Shown: positions 13,641 to 26,879, counted from the stretch's first letter. The stretch: DNA of 64,000 nt from Taiwanofungus camphoratus (GCA_003999685.1 CP021225.1:372001-436000); one strand, 5' to 3'. A program made the numbers and translations. Notes: a model not told the origin generated them from the letters alone.

Positions 13641-14225
13641 TTTGGAGCGTGCTGAAGGAAACTTGAGTTAGAAGTCGTCATATCGTTGGCACTGGCGGTC
13701 GTTGCGCGAAGTGGCGTGAAGTTGTGAACTGCGATCATAAATATATATTAGATCTAAGAGCAGAATGACATGTAATATCACCTGGATATTCACATTGTTT
13801 GCCTTCATTTGTACACCTTCATGGGCATAATCATACAGTAGCGCTGATGTTGAGAGGACTTGTAAATCCGATTCTGCTCCTGAATCCTGGATCCTGAACC
13901 GCGCCCTAAGTATTAGCATCCAGATAACTAAGCTCTGTATAGCATCAATAGTAATAAACACAGTTGCCCGCGTCAATGCAAACAAGGTGCAAATAAATAT
14001 ACTTCTCTGAACCATCATGTTGACCGCCAGTCACCGCACCGCCACCGTGTACAAGCTGCGCACACCACATCGATTGGCAAGACCTGCAGCCTATCCTATT
14101 GTCGAGTCGAACTTATCTCGCCTCCAGGACTTTGTGATAGCTGGAGACCGTAACCCATATTAAGGTACGGCGGCAAAGCGTCTTCAAGGTTGCTATCATT
14201 CGATACTCATGATTGACATCTGCAG
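13641..14225. other. intergenic stretch
   Basis: This 0.6 kb stretch separates two genes on the same strand. It is AT-rich in its first half and holds no plausible coding frame. Confidence 0.45.
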
Positions 14226-15630
14226 ATGCCTACCATGAAAGTAGAGAACGATGAGTGGGAAGATATTCCAGAAGATGAACATCAAGCCTCCGTACCCCCA
14301 ATTCCTGGCGTTGCTGTTGCCCGCGGGATTAGTGCAAGAAGACGCAAGACGGCATCCAAAACGGTATACGCAGCTCCGCCTACCCCTCGTAGGTCAACAA
14401 CCTCAAGAGTGCAGCGAGAGGCCACGCCTATTGTTGACCGTGAACAACTACAACAAGCTGTCATTTCTGGAGCGTCATACACTACGGTATACATGTTAGA
14501 TGTTGTATCAACTGCCTTCCGCTTGCTTCGCAAACCCTTGGGTGTTTTGTTGTTCTTCTACCTACTGGCTTTCCTCTTTTCAAAGCTCAACAGTGCGTTC
14601 CGTACCGTTGTTGCCCCCTTCTGCATCATTCCCGGCATATCTAGAAGTCCGCTGTGCCTCGACCCACCATCACCGCTTCATACAGACCAGCAGCCTAAAT
14701 GGGCCAATTATACAAAGCTTATGGATATCCAAAGCGCGACATTCGGACAGCTGTTAGAAGAGTCGGTCGGCGGGTCAGGTTTGAGTATTGAGGTTAAGCA
14801 AGCGGAGATGGCCACCAGTGACTTAATCACACTCGTGCGAGTAAGCGATCTCACAAGCAGGGAGTTGCTGGCGCAAACATTGGGTGACTTTGTACAAGAT
14901 GCAAGAAAGACGGGAAGGGGTCTGCATACACTCAGCGCCAAAATCGGAGGTGCTGTGGACAAGTAAGCGCGTTGTAACAGAGACCATTGAGCATACATTG
15001 ACCCATCACAGTATAATGGCCATTAACGATTACGCTCTCCACTCAATAGAAGCGGCCCAAAGCAAGTCGTCGGTATTGAGCATCTGGCCATTCAAATCGA
15101 GTGTCACAAAGGAAGTAGTCCTCCAGACCTTCAACGAGGCTATGAGCGTCCTCTCCGCTCAGCTGTACCGCCTCATCCTGGAGGCCGAAGTAGAAATTGC
15201 GAGTCTAGAGAAGCTTGAAGAGTATCTGAACACCATCCACGATATACTTACTCGCGAAGATGTGTCCATATCTGCCGAGAAGGAAGAGCTCCTTTCCGCT
15301 TTGTGGACCAAGCTCGGCGGGAACAGGCGTGCGCTCCGTGGACACGATCACCACCTTCAACTTCTGCGGAACCTCGGTGCTTATAGAAAACGTGCCCTCG
15401 CCCATGTAGTCGCTGCGCTGCAGGCAATGCAGAGCTTGAGCGCTGAGGTGGAGGATCTCAGGGAAAGAGTAGCAGCACCGGAAATCTTGGGGGATAATAT
15501 CCCTATAGAGGTGCATTTGAACAGCATCAAAGGTGGAATGGAGAGGCTAAGAGAAGGTAGAACGAAGGCGAAGGAGAGAGAAGCGCAGCTTGTACGGAGA
15601 ATTCTTCCAGGTATCGAAGGCGCGAACTAG
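14226..15630 (+). CDS. hypothetical membrane-anchored coiled-coil protein
   Basis: The family is not recognised. Two exons (14226-14962 and 15012-15630) join as GAC AA|T to give 451 residues. The N-terminus is acidic (NDEWEDIPEDEHQ), followed by a basic stretch (ISARRRKTASK). One strongly hydrophobic segment lies near residues 100-120 (KPLGVLLFFYLLAFLFSKL). The rest is helical and charged, with likely coiled coil (LILEAEVEIASLEKLEEYL and MERLREGRTKAKEREAQL). A second ATG in frame at 14235 is possible. The topology suggests a single-pass endomembrane or nuclear-envelope protein with a large helical domain on one side. That is inference, and no catalytic motif is visible. The two-exon model keeps frame exactly, so the gene itself is well supported. 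Confidence 0.8.
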
Positions 15631-18600
15631 TCTCGCCACCAGTAGATATGTGAGTACGTCATACAAGACTCAAATGGAATCTCGAAAACGATTTTCTGAC
15701 CGTCTCATTGGTTCTCAGGTGTTTGTCTCGGTATGGGATACTGCAGTGTAGCATAGTCATGTTTCTGGGAGATGCTTGAAATTGTCTTGTCAGCCATTTT
15801 CTCGTGAGGTGTGTTCTTACCCTGTCGACCTTCTGAGGCCTTCCCTCTCCTTCCATCCAGGCTGCATATGCCCGCTGGCATAGATCCGACGTCCTTGAAA
15901 TTGATATCTCTGCGCCCATGTGGTTTTAGGATCCGTTCCAGCCACGATGTATACGACAGTAATTGATCTTGATTGCTTTGTGCCTGCTCAGGAACGAGCT
16001 GTCAATCCCCCTTTGTGTTCTGGGCTGTGGCAAGCTATCGACGGCCTGACGAGCCTTGACCAGTGCATTGCCATGAATCTGCGTCCTGCGCCTCGACAAA
16101 AAGCTGTGACTTGATCGTGATGTTCGCTGGCACCTGCATTCTGCAACTGGTCTCGTCTGTGATCGCGCACTCCGGTAACTCATTTTCTCAAGACTCGTGA
16201 AACAATGCGGAATGTCGGTGGTTGGCACGCTAGACTATTGAACATCAACAGCACTTATCTGTTCGATTGCATCATGGTGTGCGATGACGATAAGATGAGA
16301 TTAAGTTGGATAATGCCGACATCCACGCCTCTACCAATTTCCCTCCTGTGAGTTGCACTTCGAGTCGAACACACGGATTACGCAAGAGCGATTATCTAAC
16401 TGTATGACCTCGCATTGCCCATGACCCAAACGAGTTGAATGGGACCCTTCTGCGATGCTGAGGTTGTCTCCTCCGGCGCCAGCTCCAGAGGTAAGTCTTA
16501 CTTCTCTATACGAGTGACTGGCGCGTCTCAGAATGGTTGGTTAAAAAAAGTCGAGGTCAGCCGGGCTGCTCGCAGCCTTCCCCACGATCGCAGATAGACA
16601 CTCAACAGGACTCAATGCATAACGGTCATGCGCGTGCATTCGACAGATGTCGACATCCTGAGGTGAATTCGGCGCAGTACGATACGACTCAAGGCCTGCT
16701 CTTGGCGACTGCATTCCGACCGACGGTGGCTGCGTATTCGACGCCATTCTGCCTGGACGGCGAGCACTTGCCATACTATTTAGCCGACCAGGGTGTCCGC
16801 GCCGCTTCGGTATCCATGCGGGGCTTGCAATTTGCCACCGCGCAGCTCGCAAGGCCGCCCCTGCGTGACAAAATGAAACGAGGGTCCTTCTGGCTCGCTC
16901 ATGCCATACGCAGCACGCGGTATGTGCCTGACGACTGCTTCTCTAGACTGATCTGGTAAGGATTTCCTGCGGCGCTGGGCGGGCCCATGTGCGTGTCCCC
17001 ACGATTCCGGGGGCGCTGGAGGCGAGATCGCGCTTTGATCGTGTGCGGAGTTCTCTGGCCATGGCCCGTGGGTCGTCCAATCTTCCAGGACCGCCACGGA
17101 CGGCTGAAGATATCGTTAAGATTGAGTGCTGAGTTCCTGAACTGAAGGACGTCATGTCATTACACCGTGCTGCGGCCGTCGCCCTCGGTGAATGTCGACC
17201 GTGGCCATTGGGATGTCGCCCTGTACTTTCCTTCAAGAAACGGCGCCTACGAGACCACGAGCTGCTTCCATCTCCTCAACTTTGTAAGCGCTGATGTTGA
17301 GAGCGCATCCGCCCGGACCCCCTAGAAGCCGTGCAGAAAGATGATGCAGGGAGTACCAGACGTCTGCTCGCACGACCAGAGGCGCTGGTTTCCCATGGTT
17401 CAAGTACTCTGGTGGATTTCCCTTTCGTTCGGCGCCAGGTAAGAATACTTTTCCCTCCTTCCTTTCGAGATGGCTACCGGTCTCTACCGGCATACCCCAG
17501 CCCTCCCCTCAGCCGTCAGACCAAAGACAGCGGCTCCGAGGCACCACATCAGTCCACGGTCAATTTCTGAGCTGTCTACCAGGCTGATTCGAGTGTCACT
17601 GCTGTCCATCTATCATGGGAACGAGCGCGCGCTCCTGCCAGACGCCATCTCGTACGTTGTAAGAACACGAAGGGCGTCGATATGGCGGTCACCGACTTAG
17701 ACCCCGACCGTGAGATTGCTTATCATCCGCGGTGGATCATGAATGGCTCACGGATAGGGCGGACCTCACTTTCGTTGGGTTCCCGACGAATCTGCGAGGA
17801 TGTGCTTCGACGGTGGGTATCAGTATGAGTATGTTGGGCTGAACAACAAGCGTGCAGCCAGAAGCCTCGAAAACTGTTTGCGCGCTATTCCACGGCGAGG
17901 CGCCTGCAGTGGTAGAATCGGTGCCGACATTTTCGTCTTCGCATGCGAGGCTTCTCAAGGGATCGCATATGACAGCGGCAGGTACCACGATGTACACGGA
18001 TGGTGTGCTCACGAGTGCAGTCGTATTCTTATTCTCGGACCAACTGGGAGGAGTTGATTAGGTTATTGAATGTGAAATCCCACCGTGGGGATCCCGATAG
18101 CGTATTTACGGGACCGCCTGAGGGCCGTTATTGGTCTCGAGGAACGCCATTCCGTTCGGTAAAGTTCATGTGAGGGGGATTGAATGTCAGTCGGGCAAGC
18201 TGATAGCATGTGCCCATGTCATGCTGGTGGTATGAACACGTCGGAGGAACATGGTCCGCTGATGGCGGGATTGCGCAGCACCACCGCACCCGCTGTTGAT
18301 GGAGGGGTAATGAAGGCCCAAGGGGGGGGGGATTGCACGGCGTGATGGACAGCCGGTGATCGCTTGTGTGTGATGCTCCTTTCCATAATAGGATGTCCCA
18401 TTTATGTGAATTTTTAGTCAACTGTAATCATCTGCCTCGAGACAAGACAAGACAAGACAAGACAATAAGCACCCAGGAGATGCGCCACACCGCCTTCAGA
18501 TCCCTGCTGATTCCGTCCCATCCGTTCCTTGTTGCTCTTGCCCTTTGCAGTCGCCTTGACCTGCTCAGGTCTGTTAGAGTGTGTGCACCGGGCGGTCATT

Positions 18601-18911
18601 GCCTGGTTTCGCGGTATGTGGGAAATCCATGTCTGAATATCACCTCTGAACCAAGGCATCTAGAAGTACAAGGCGGCTCTGCCTGGGCTGCCATTGGCAT
18701 CCAACCGTCCTCGTCGGATGGGAGCACATTCGTACAGTCTGTCACAGCTATACATATCCAGTGAGTGCAGTCACAACATCATCCGAGTCTAACGGCGCGT
18801 CTCATTCAAACTTCAGTCCATTCCTACAGGCTAGCATAGCCGCGCCTTCATTGGCTTCGGCCGTCTGTGACTTGGCCCTGTAACCTTGTGAACCCCGGTT
18901 CTCCTTCCATC
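15631..18911. other. 3.3 kb stretch without a clear gene; possible decayed coding segment at 16.5-18.06 kb
   Basis: From about 16540 to 18060 the base composition is more GC-rich and several medium frames occur on both strands, with stops and no consistent exon chain. A phrase in the plus frame near 16750-16830 (HLPYYLADQG) recalls alpha/beta-hydrolase lipases only faintly. It could be a relic or noncoding. The flanks 15631-16440 and 18070-18900 show nothing. Confidence 0.3.
18441..18465 (+). repeat. (GACAA)5 microsatellite
   Basis: Five head-to-tail copies of GACAA occur in the intergenic stretch upstream of the PX-PB1 gene. It is a simple pentanucleotide repeat and is probably length-variable. 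Confidence 0.9.
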
Positions 18912-21600
18912 ATGGGAACATATTACATTGCGGGTGACTTCCTGGTAAGCTGCAGATCGTCTTGCTGGACTCTTGCATCCTGACACTGCCTCAGGGCGGT
19001 CCTGGGACGGGCGCCCTCGGAGGACCTCCCGTCCAACATGTAAGTAAGAGCACGATTCTCGCCATGCGCGTTCCTAACACCCTTGCTCAACAGAACTACA
19101 AACGGGCCGTATGCAGACCCCCGCCTCATGATTTTGCAGTAGAGGTCCTACCTCCCACCAAATTCGGTGAGTCTGTCCAGCTGGCACATGTGCAGTACAC
19201 GTCTGAGGTCAGCCTAGGCAGCGGGTATTGCTACGGGATGCGCATCTGCCCCCTCCACTCAGCCGGAGAGCTGCCCGACAACAAATCCGGCAAGTCCAGC
19301 AAGTCCGGGGGCTCGCACTCCGAGTACGAGGTCTGGCGGCGCTGGGAGGACTGCCTCTGGTTCCAGGACATACTGGAGTCGGAGTACTCCCTCATGGCAC
19401 GCACGAAGCGGCAGCGCCTTGCAGCAGGCAAGGGCGTGAAGAAGAACGGCGTCTACATCCACTCCGATCAGGCCGCATCGTTCGAGTCTCTCCCCCCTGG
19501 CCCAGAGGCCAGCAGCGTCGCCAAGGACGTGCACGACATCATCCCCCGGCTCACCAAGAAGGGCACGTTCTTCAGAGCGAGCCAGGCCACAGTGGACCAG
19601 AGGGGCAAGGAGTTCCAGGCCATGATCGACACGCTCTTCAGTGACGACGTGCCGACGCTCATCAAGGAGCTCCGCGAGACCCGCCTCGTCCGCGACTTCT
19701 TCGGCTACTGGCGGAGAGACAAGGACCACGACCGCAAGGTGAACCCGCGCCCGGGGTCCGGCGGCGGCGGCGGCAGCAATGCGCGCGCCTCCGTCGCCAG
19801 CAGCGCGTTCTCGCTGTACTTCTCCGCGTCCAACATCTCGCTGCAGATCCCGAACGCGCAGGGCGACCTGCCTCCGAGCCCCGCGCCCCCCGAGTCCGCC
19901 ACGTCCCCGCCTCCGTCGCGCCGCGAGTCCGTCGGCATGAGCCCCGGCAGGAGGTACGCCGCCTCGGACTCCACGGCCTCGTCGTCGAGCGTGGCGAGCC
20001 TCCCCCCGCACCCGTTCTCGCCGGCGCCCACGGCCGCGGGCATGCCCTTCCTCGTATCCGCCCGCGGCTCCGTCTCCCTCACGCCCGGCGCGGAGGACGC
20101 GCTGCACCCGGAGCGCCCCAGCCGCCCGCAGACCGCGCCCTCGCGCATGTCGTCGAAGCGCTGGTCGCACGACCCGCACGCGCCGTTCGTGCCGCAGGAG
20201 CCCGGCAGCGCGATCGGGATCGCGGAGGTGCCGATCGTCTTCATGCCCGACGGCCAGCAGTGGTCCGACCGCCTCGCGGGCGAGCACCCCGCTGCGCTGC
20301 AGGCGCTCCCAGAGGACCAGGAGCTGGTGCCCGCGATGGCGGCGCTCGGGGTTGGGATCGAGGAGGAGGCGCGGCTGCCCCCGCGGCGGCGCTCGCGCAA
20401 CAACTCGTGTCCCGACCGCGCGAACCGCAACTGCGTCATCTTCATGACACCCCCGCACAGCCCGACGTCTGCGGAGCACGGCGGCGCCGAGGCGGAGGCG
20501 GACGGGCCGCGCGCGGGCGCGGACGCGCTCCAGGTCCCGCTCTCGCAGTCGGACCACACCATGGCTGGCTCCTCGCGCCCGTCGTCCATGGCGCTGTCCA
20601 GTTTCTCCGCGGACGTGTCTCGGCGGTCGTCGTGGCGCACGTCGATGGCGTCGGACATGAGCGTGGCCACGGGCATCTCGTCTTATTTCCCGCGGGACTC
20701 GTGCATCGACATCAACCGCGCCCTGGAGCGTTCGCCTGTTTCTCTGCATTCGCCCTTGGACGCTGTCTCCAATCATTCTGCGCCGTCCCACCTCCCCCGG
20801 GCGTCCGTGGCGACCATGAACTCGCTCATCTCAAACTCCTCCGTCGACGCGGTCCTGCCGAGAAGAGCATCGCCGCCTCCCTCTGGCGCAAGCCTTCGTC
20901 GTTCGTTCTCAGCTGGGTCTCGCCGCCCGCCCAGCTTCATCGCAAGCATGCCCTCGCAGCCCGAAGAGGTGTGGTACGATCAACAGGACGACCTCATCGA
21001 TGCCTACTTCTACGGTGAGCCGTTTATCCGCGGTGCTCCGGAAGTGTAACCTGATTTACTTCCACAGACCCGAGTCTGCGTTCAGCGTCGCCTGTTGACC
21101 CCGTCTACAGCCCCGGGCGGGAGCAGCCGTCAAAACACCCGAACGCAGGCATGGCCACGCCCGAGCGTTTCCCGAAGCCTTTCCAGGACAGACCCCCGGG
21201 GCAGTTTCACCTGCCTTGGTCGCCCCCCGACTCGCCACCTTCTGCACGAAGCCTAACCGGCACCGACACGTTCGCCGTCAAAGCGATGCTCGACGACTCC
21301 ATCGTCCTCTTGCGCGCCACCCCCTCCACGACGCTCGTTGACCTTCGCGCCCGCATTCGCGACAAGTTCGCTAGACAGGAGGGCGTGCCACTCTCTGAGT
21401 CGTTTCGCATTGGCTACCTCCCACCTAGCGACGGACCGGCGAGATCCCGTCGTGGCCGAGCCCGTTCAAATTCAGTGTCTACTGTCGGGAGCGAAACCTC
21501 ACAGACCGTGCACTTGATCACCTCCGAAGAGGAGTGGCAAACTGCCATTGCCAACTGCGCAGGCAAACTCACCATTCGTATTTTCCACATCCAACCGTAA
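18912..21600 (+). CDS. PX and PB1 domain protein (Bem1/Scd2-like domain order without SH3)
   Basis: This is probably a membrane-recruited scaffold. Four exons (18912-18944, 18995-19039, 19094-21014, 21068-21600) give 843 residues starting MGTYYIAGDFL. Residues about 30-240 look like a fungal PX (phosphoinositide-binding) domain: HDFAVEVLPPTKF, then YEVWRRWEDCLWFQDILESEY and ending LRETRLVRDFFGYW. A long Ser/Pro/Arg-rich disordered linker follows. A C-terminal PB1-like domain covers about the last 110 residues, from DTFAVKAMLDDSIVLLRA to TSEEEWQTAIANCAGKLTI. Bem1/Scd2 polarity scaffolds have SH3-PX-PB1; SH3 domains are not seen here, so a partner with its own PB1 (Cdc24-like or NADPH-oxidase regulators) is a guess. 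Third codon positions are almost all G or C in exon 3, unlike the neighbours, which creates long false frames on the opposite strand. Confidence 0.82.
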
Positions 21601-21871
21601 CCGCACGTTGTCTGCTTCTCCTTTCTAACGACCACTCATGACTTCGTTCACCTTGCTCCTTCTTACCTGTTGTTATCTACAGCTGTATATTCAAGTACGC
21701 CGTGTACTTGTTCGCCACTTCGTTCGCACAACGGCTATTGTTTGTTGTACGTTCTTACCTCTCGTTCGGATACCTCTCGGGACCACTTCCTATCCCTGTA
21801 TTACCAAGTTATAACAAAAAGTAGCAATTACATATCACTAGAGATGTGTATGGAATGGGAATAGATTATTA

Positions 21872-23979
21872 TCATGCACCAACAGCGGTCTGGGATGACG
21901 AAAGCATGGCAACTTGTGAAGCGGCGCGGGCGGCTGGTGGAGCCCCGACAGGTAAGGGCGTTCTTGTCCAATCCGGAAGGACACTTTTGGGGGAGCGAGT
22001 GAGGCCTTCTTGGGTCACACCCATTGTATCGTCTTCGTCGGATTGCGCATTAGCTTCGTCCCATTTCTCCCGGGGCACTTCCACTCCACCGGTCTTGAGC
22101 GCTCTGTAGCAACGGGACATGAGTAAGTAACAGGTTGGCAATTACATACGAAAAAAGGTACATACCCCGCTAAAGAGCCACCTACCCATGCCATGGTCGC
22201 AGGGGTGAATGCAGGGGCTTTACCGGCATTTGGGCTGCCGCTGGTTGAGGTCGCCGGCGGTGGAGAAGGGTTGTTCAAGATAGCAAAGTACGGCAAAAGT
22301 GGGCATAGAGACGCATATCGCTCGTAGGGCGCGGGCCGTGGTTTACCTGCTCGGCTTGGAGGATGTGACGATGAAGGCACGGAAATGGCACGGAGAAGCT
22401 CCGAGTGCAGCCGTGGGATGAACCCTGGTAGCATTGGGGTACCACCTACAACAAGGATCGTCGAAGCGAGCGTTTTCCGAAGATCTACCGGCACCTGAGC
22501 GCATGAACAACACAGATAAGGTTGTCAAGTCCTGAGGGATAAAGGATGTGATGACGCGGACCTTCAAAAGGGAATCGAGGATGACTTCCGCCACGCTGCT
22601 CTCGTCGACGTCACCACCTTCGAAAAGTACCTCCGCAGCACGCTCTCTGATCCATCCAGGGATGATCAGAGTGCCTCGGCCAGTGCCGGTCTGCTGGGAA
22701 GCAGGGGGATCCATACGCATGTGCAGATCGGTAGCAGTAGAGTGCCGAGTATACAACGTTGCAAGGCCTTGTAGGTGGCTTTCACTCGGTCGGGGATGAT
22801 CCGAACTGGGCACTTGCGAGTGGGAGACAACCGAAAAACCCGACGATGCAGCATGCTGCGAAGAGAAATTGCTGTCCATGTCAGCAGATACACGAGAGAA
22901 TTCCGATTCAGACATTGCTGGGTCACTCGGGGGAAGTTCAGTGTCAAGCTGGTCGTCGCCAGAAGGGGACATCATTCGAATGTCCGACATATCAAGCACA
23001 TCTCCAACGAAGCAACATCGTGTCTTGATCTCTTCTATGACTGCATCTGTGAGCACCTCTTGGGGCACCCGTGTGGATCGAGTGGCAGCGGGAATATTGG
23101 CTGCTGCGCTCAACGATGTTGGAGGTGGTAGATAAGTTCCAAACAGGAGTAACAGAGCACGTATATGGGATGACAAGCGCATACCCGCGAGCGGTGTAGC
23201 ACGCAGTTGAGGGAACAACGGTCTGGACGAAAATATCTATAACTTTAAATTAGAGAATCACTATGAAGAGGGAGTACGAACGCACTGGTAGAACTGTTGA
23301 TTCAAGGTGGCCGCAGTCTAGGACGAGCCCTGTGATTCTTCCTGCGGCCAACAGTGAAAGTAGATGGCTCGAGGCGAATGATATTGAAGGTACCTGGGAT
23401 TATTAGCGTATGTTTTCGCCAATGATCAATATACAAGGAAAGTACCTGGAGATTGTCGAATAGAATTTGAGCTAAACTGTCTTTGATGTGTAATGGAAGT
23501 AAAGGATGTTCAACCAAAATTACTTTGCGTGACTTCGGGTCTGTTAATAGCGAGCTTGCCGATACGAATCAAGATCCACCGTTATGTTCAAGGAAAGTGA
23601 AGGGATACACGTACTCATGGAATACAGATCGCAGACATGTCAGCAACCTGGCCTCAAGCATCTTATCCTCCTCATCTCGTTCCGCAGGCTTCGCGGCACG
23701 ATTCAAAGTCCATAAAGGTGCGCTACTCTCACCACCTGCGTAGAACACGTCTCTCGGCTTGCCCTCTCCACTGAAGCCTACCTTCCATATGCGAGAACCT
23801 GGATCAAGTATGATTCTATCTTCTGTACCATACAACGAATGCCGGCGGGTCGTTTGATAGTGGGGTGACGACTGCACAACATGCGAAGTGTGTAAACGGG
23901 CAGTTTGTGGAGTAGCAGCAGAAGGAACGTTTGGATCGTGACCAGTTTGTCTTCGGGGAGTAGATGGCACAGCGGACAT
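21872..23979 (-). CDS. ARP10: actin-related protein 10-like (dynactin pointed-end complex)
   Basis: This is probably the ARP10/Arp11 subunit that caps the pointed end of the Arp1 filament in dynactin, which links dynein to cargo. The start MSAVPSTPRRQ is followed by the actin-fold phosphate-1 region IILDPGSRIWKVGFSGEG (near 23790). Later exons give LLTDPKSRKVILVEHPLLPLHIKDSL and, after further introns, TRVPQEVLTDAVIEEIKTRCCFVGD, LIIPGWIRERAAEVLFEG and STILVVGGTPMLPGFIPRL. The last is the actin-like GG segment, and MAWVGGSLAG lies near the end. A Ser-rich insert (near residues 260-330) and an acidic tail (AQSDEDDTMG) are additions typical of divergent fungal Arps. It converges with the PX-PB1 gene, with 271 bases between stop codons. 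Exon borders were not all fixed, but the order of actin-fold segments is clear. Confidence 0.82.
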
Positions 23980-24322
23980 AGTTGCAGTGATACTTTAACG
24001 GATTCAGGCACAGGGCAAAAGATATCAAAAGACACTGAAAACTGATTCCTTCTAGTCCTTGATCTTACAAATGCAAAGGCGTTGACAAGTATAAGTCAGA
24101 ACACGCCGTACTGGAGTGCTAGTAAGGGGCTGAGGCAGTCGTGTTGCAGTCGTGTGCAATTCCGAGAACCTCGGGATCAGAACGATCACGTGACAAACAT
24201 CCAACAAAACCCTTCGGCCAATGACAGCGGCAAGACTAGCACAGCAATTGACATTAGGCTTGTACATTCTTTGACCAGTGTAGTTACTGTAGTATACTAG
24301 AATGAAAGCCATTATAGGGACT
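23980..24322. other. intergenic stretch between two minus-strand genes
   Basis: It holds the promoter side of the ARP10-like gene and the 3' flank of the sedolisin gene. No further feature is seen. Confidence 0.45.
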
Positions 24323-26879
24323 CTAGAGAGGAGCTAAGTTTCCTAGGACAACGTCCTTCAAAATGCCAAAATCAGGAGTTCCCCATCCTGTAACTGCGTC
24401 CCAGCCTATCGAGGCCTGCATAACACACCCAATCAATCTCAAATGCTCACTAACAAGACAGAATTGTTATGCAGCTTACGTTGAAACCTTCAGTCCCACA
24501 GCCAGGATTGTTACCCACAGTAATGTCATTGAACGCCGATGGAACTGTCGCGCCGATGGCGTAGATCAACGGATTGAGGAAGCCAAGCGGTGGAAAACCG
24601 CTCGCGAGTCGTGCATCGTTGAGGAGCGAGATAATGGCAGCAAAAGTGGGTGAGGCTGCGGACGTCCCGCCAATGTGAACTGGTTGGCCGGAGAGGTAAA
24701 TCTTGAAGAGATCAGCTTGTGCCGCAACGTCTGGGTAAGCCTTTTTACAAGTGTCAGTTGCAACGTTAATCCCGGTACTTCTCTGCAGGAACGCATACCC
24801 GTCCTGTCCTAGTACAGTAATCGTTATGAGCTCACGTACAGACCGACTGATCCAAAGGTTACCTCACCGGTTATAAAGCCCCGCGTAAGTACCTGGAGGC
24901 AATTTGTCAAGGAAAGACGAAACAGCAGTGTCCTGGTAGGATGGGCGAGAAAACTATGACAGGCACTTTTCTCAGACCGTATCCAGCATTTTGAGATATC
25001 TCATGGCATACTTACCACGTTGCTAAAACCACCTCCAGAGAAGTCGACGGCGCGCTCTGGGATGTGAATAGTGCCGCCTACGGTAGTCACGCTGGAAATA
25101 AGCAGAAAAACATAAGCATCGTTGTACCATTAGAGAATCTCGCGAAAGAGACGAGGCCATAAACGAGCACATTACGCACTATGGGCAACTTGCCGGGAAT
25201 GCAGGGATGAAGCGAGTAACATTGCGTCCATCGTTGGAGAAGCATTGCTGGGTAGCCGGGTTAGGATCACCGTCACCAACGCCACCATCGCCAGAACTGA
25301 ACGTCAGCGAGACGCCTCTGGCCCCTGGTGGATAGTATTTAGCTAAAGTCAAAGTCGCTCGGCATTCTCAACACTGGAAGCATACCGAGCTGAGCAAATC
25401 CAGCGCACACTCGTCGCGCAAAGCTAACGGGCACTACATAACAACACCGACGTCACACAAGAAGCTGTATTTGACCAAAGCGGGACCGACCCGTTTGTTC
25501 GTCATCACCGTAGCTTGTGGAGATGGTCTGAGGCGGATTCGTATCGTTAAGAATATAGTCGAGCCACTTTATTTCATATTAGGGATAAAACTCATTTGTC
25601 TCTCAGAGAGTAGCAGCGTACTTCAGTGTACGGCTCGTTGCTGTCCGTGGGTGTGAGATCATCGGGAACAAAAGGTGGGCTGCCTCCTGTAGTAAAGAAT
25701 GTTCCCGGAGTAGGATACGAGATACCAAATGCAAATTGAGTATCTGGTAGGCTGTCAGTGTTTGACAGAAATAGGAAATCGAGACAAAATACTGACCCAG
25801 ATCCGCTTCAGCCCCAGCGTCGGAAAGGTTCTGATTGTTTGTTCCGCCTGTACACAAGTGTTGTATATCACATAAAACGATGATGTTTGAACATCATACC
25901 ATTGATGGAGATAACGGTGAACGAAGTATTAACAGCAGCCGGTACCTCATCCGCGTAGAACAACTGCAGGTCCTCAAAATTCGCGTACTGGTCAAGGTAA
26001 GCGGTGACAGCAATCTGATTCTGGCCTGCTGCCGCAGGCGTGTATCCTACTGCATTGTAAAGTTGCTTAAGACAGGAGACGGTGATAGTTTGATTGCAGC
26101 TCGCATCGACTTGACCACCTGAAGCGGAAGGAACGGGAATGTAGGAACCATTCTGCCATGCTGTGGTGCTTTGGTCTTGAGAAAAGCGATATGTTGTCTT
26201 CATACTGCTGAACCGGGAGAATACTGTGGTGGGTTGAACCAAATCAACATGGTCCATGAGATGTTCGGGAAGACTGTAGGAAGTCGTTCGGACCAGCGAG
26301 TCCCCGCTTTCGTCATGAGTCCAGACTTGATATTCCTGACAGAAGTTGATTGAGTAGATCTTTAGGGAAATGTGATCTGGGAGAGCGCTACTTACGGTCT
26401 CAAGCATCTTCTCGGCCAGACCAACTGGAACTTTGATCTTGACCCAGTCCATACCTGGAGAACGAGACAGAGCATCCTCCGGGATGCCATGCGACGCAAG
26501 CCACTCGTTCACGAGTCCAACACTATCTGGGTGAGGCGCAACAAGGGCTTCCACCTCTTCCTTCGATAAATGGGCGCCATAACGCGTGTGGAACGGATCA
26601 CTGATGCCCCAGCCCCCAGGTTATCAGCGAAAGTCGATCCAGTGGCCATAGCACCTTGACGTACCTGACTTCGTATAGATGCTGTTCCAACACCGAGAAG
26701 TTCGGCTGCGGCAGTCCAATGCGTAGCTCGATGACATGGTCGGCGGGTGCAGGCCTCTGTTTAGTCCAGCCCCTTGGAGGAGGAACACTCTCCTTGAGCC
26801 TGTGCGCGCAGTCCTTGCCTGGAGCAGCATTCACGAATGCACTCAGCGCGAGCACGAGCCATATGGACAAAGACCTCAT
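24323..26879 (-). CDS. secreted sedolisin (S53) serine-carboxyl peptidase, TPP1/aorsin type
   Basis: This is a pepstatin-insensitive acid protease that trims tripeptides from peptides, secreted and made as a zymogen. It starts [18 protein letters not shown], a clear signal peptide. A pro-domain follows ([24 protein letters not shown] and [19 protein letters not shown]). The catalytic domain includes the Glu/Asp segment AGAEADL, the [13 protein letters not shown] segment and the nucleophile motif [13 protein letters not shown] (near 24660). The calcium-binding end carries [23 protein letters not shown] and DFGILKDV. It ends GNLAPL at 24323, with a last short intron after GTEGFN. The coding part is cut by at least ten introns, so internal borders are approximate. 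Expansions of this family are common in wood- and litter-decay fungi. A TATA box lies 60 bases upstream. Confidence 0.9.

Noticed and set aside
16537-16959. A 140-codon frame with a faint lipase-like phrase
   Set aside because: Similarity rests on about ten residues, lacks GxSxG and starts without an ATG.
19705-20676. A 323-codon minus-strand frame in the same place
   Set aside because: This is a further shadow of the PX-PB1 exon; no motif or splice context supports it.
19259-20791. A 510-codon frame on the minus strand opposite the PX-PB1 gene
   Set aside because: It is Arg/Ala/Gly-rich, lacks any domain, and is explained by very high GC at the third positions of the real plus-strand exon.
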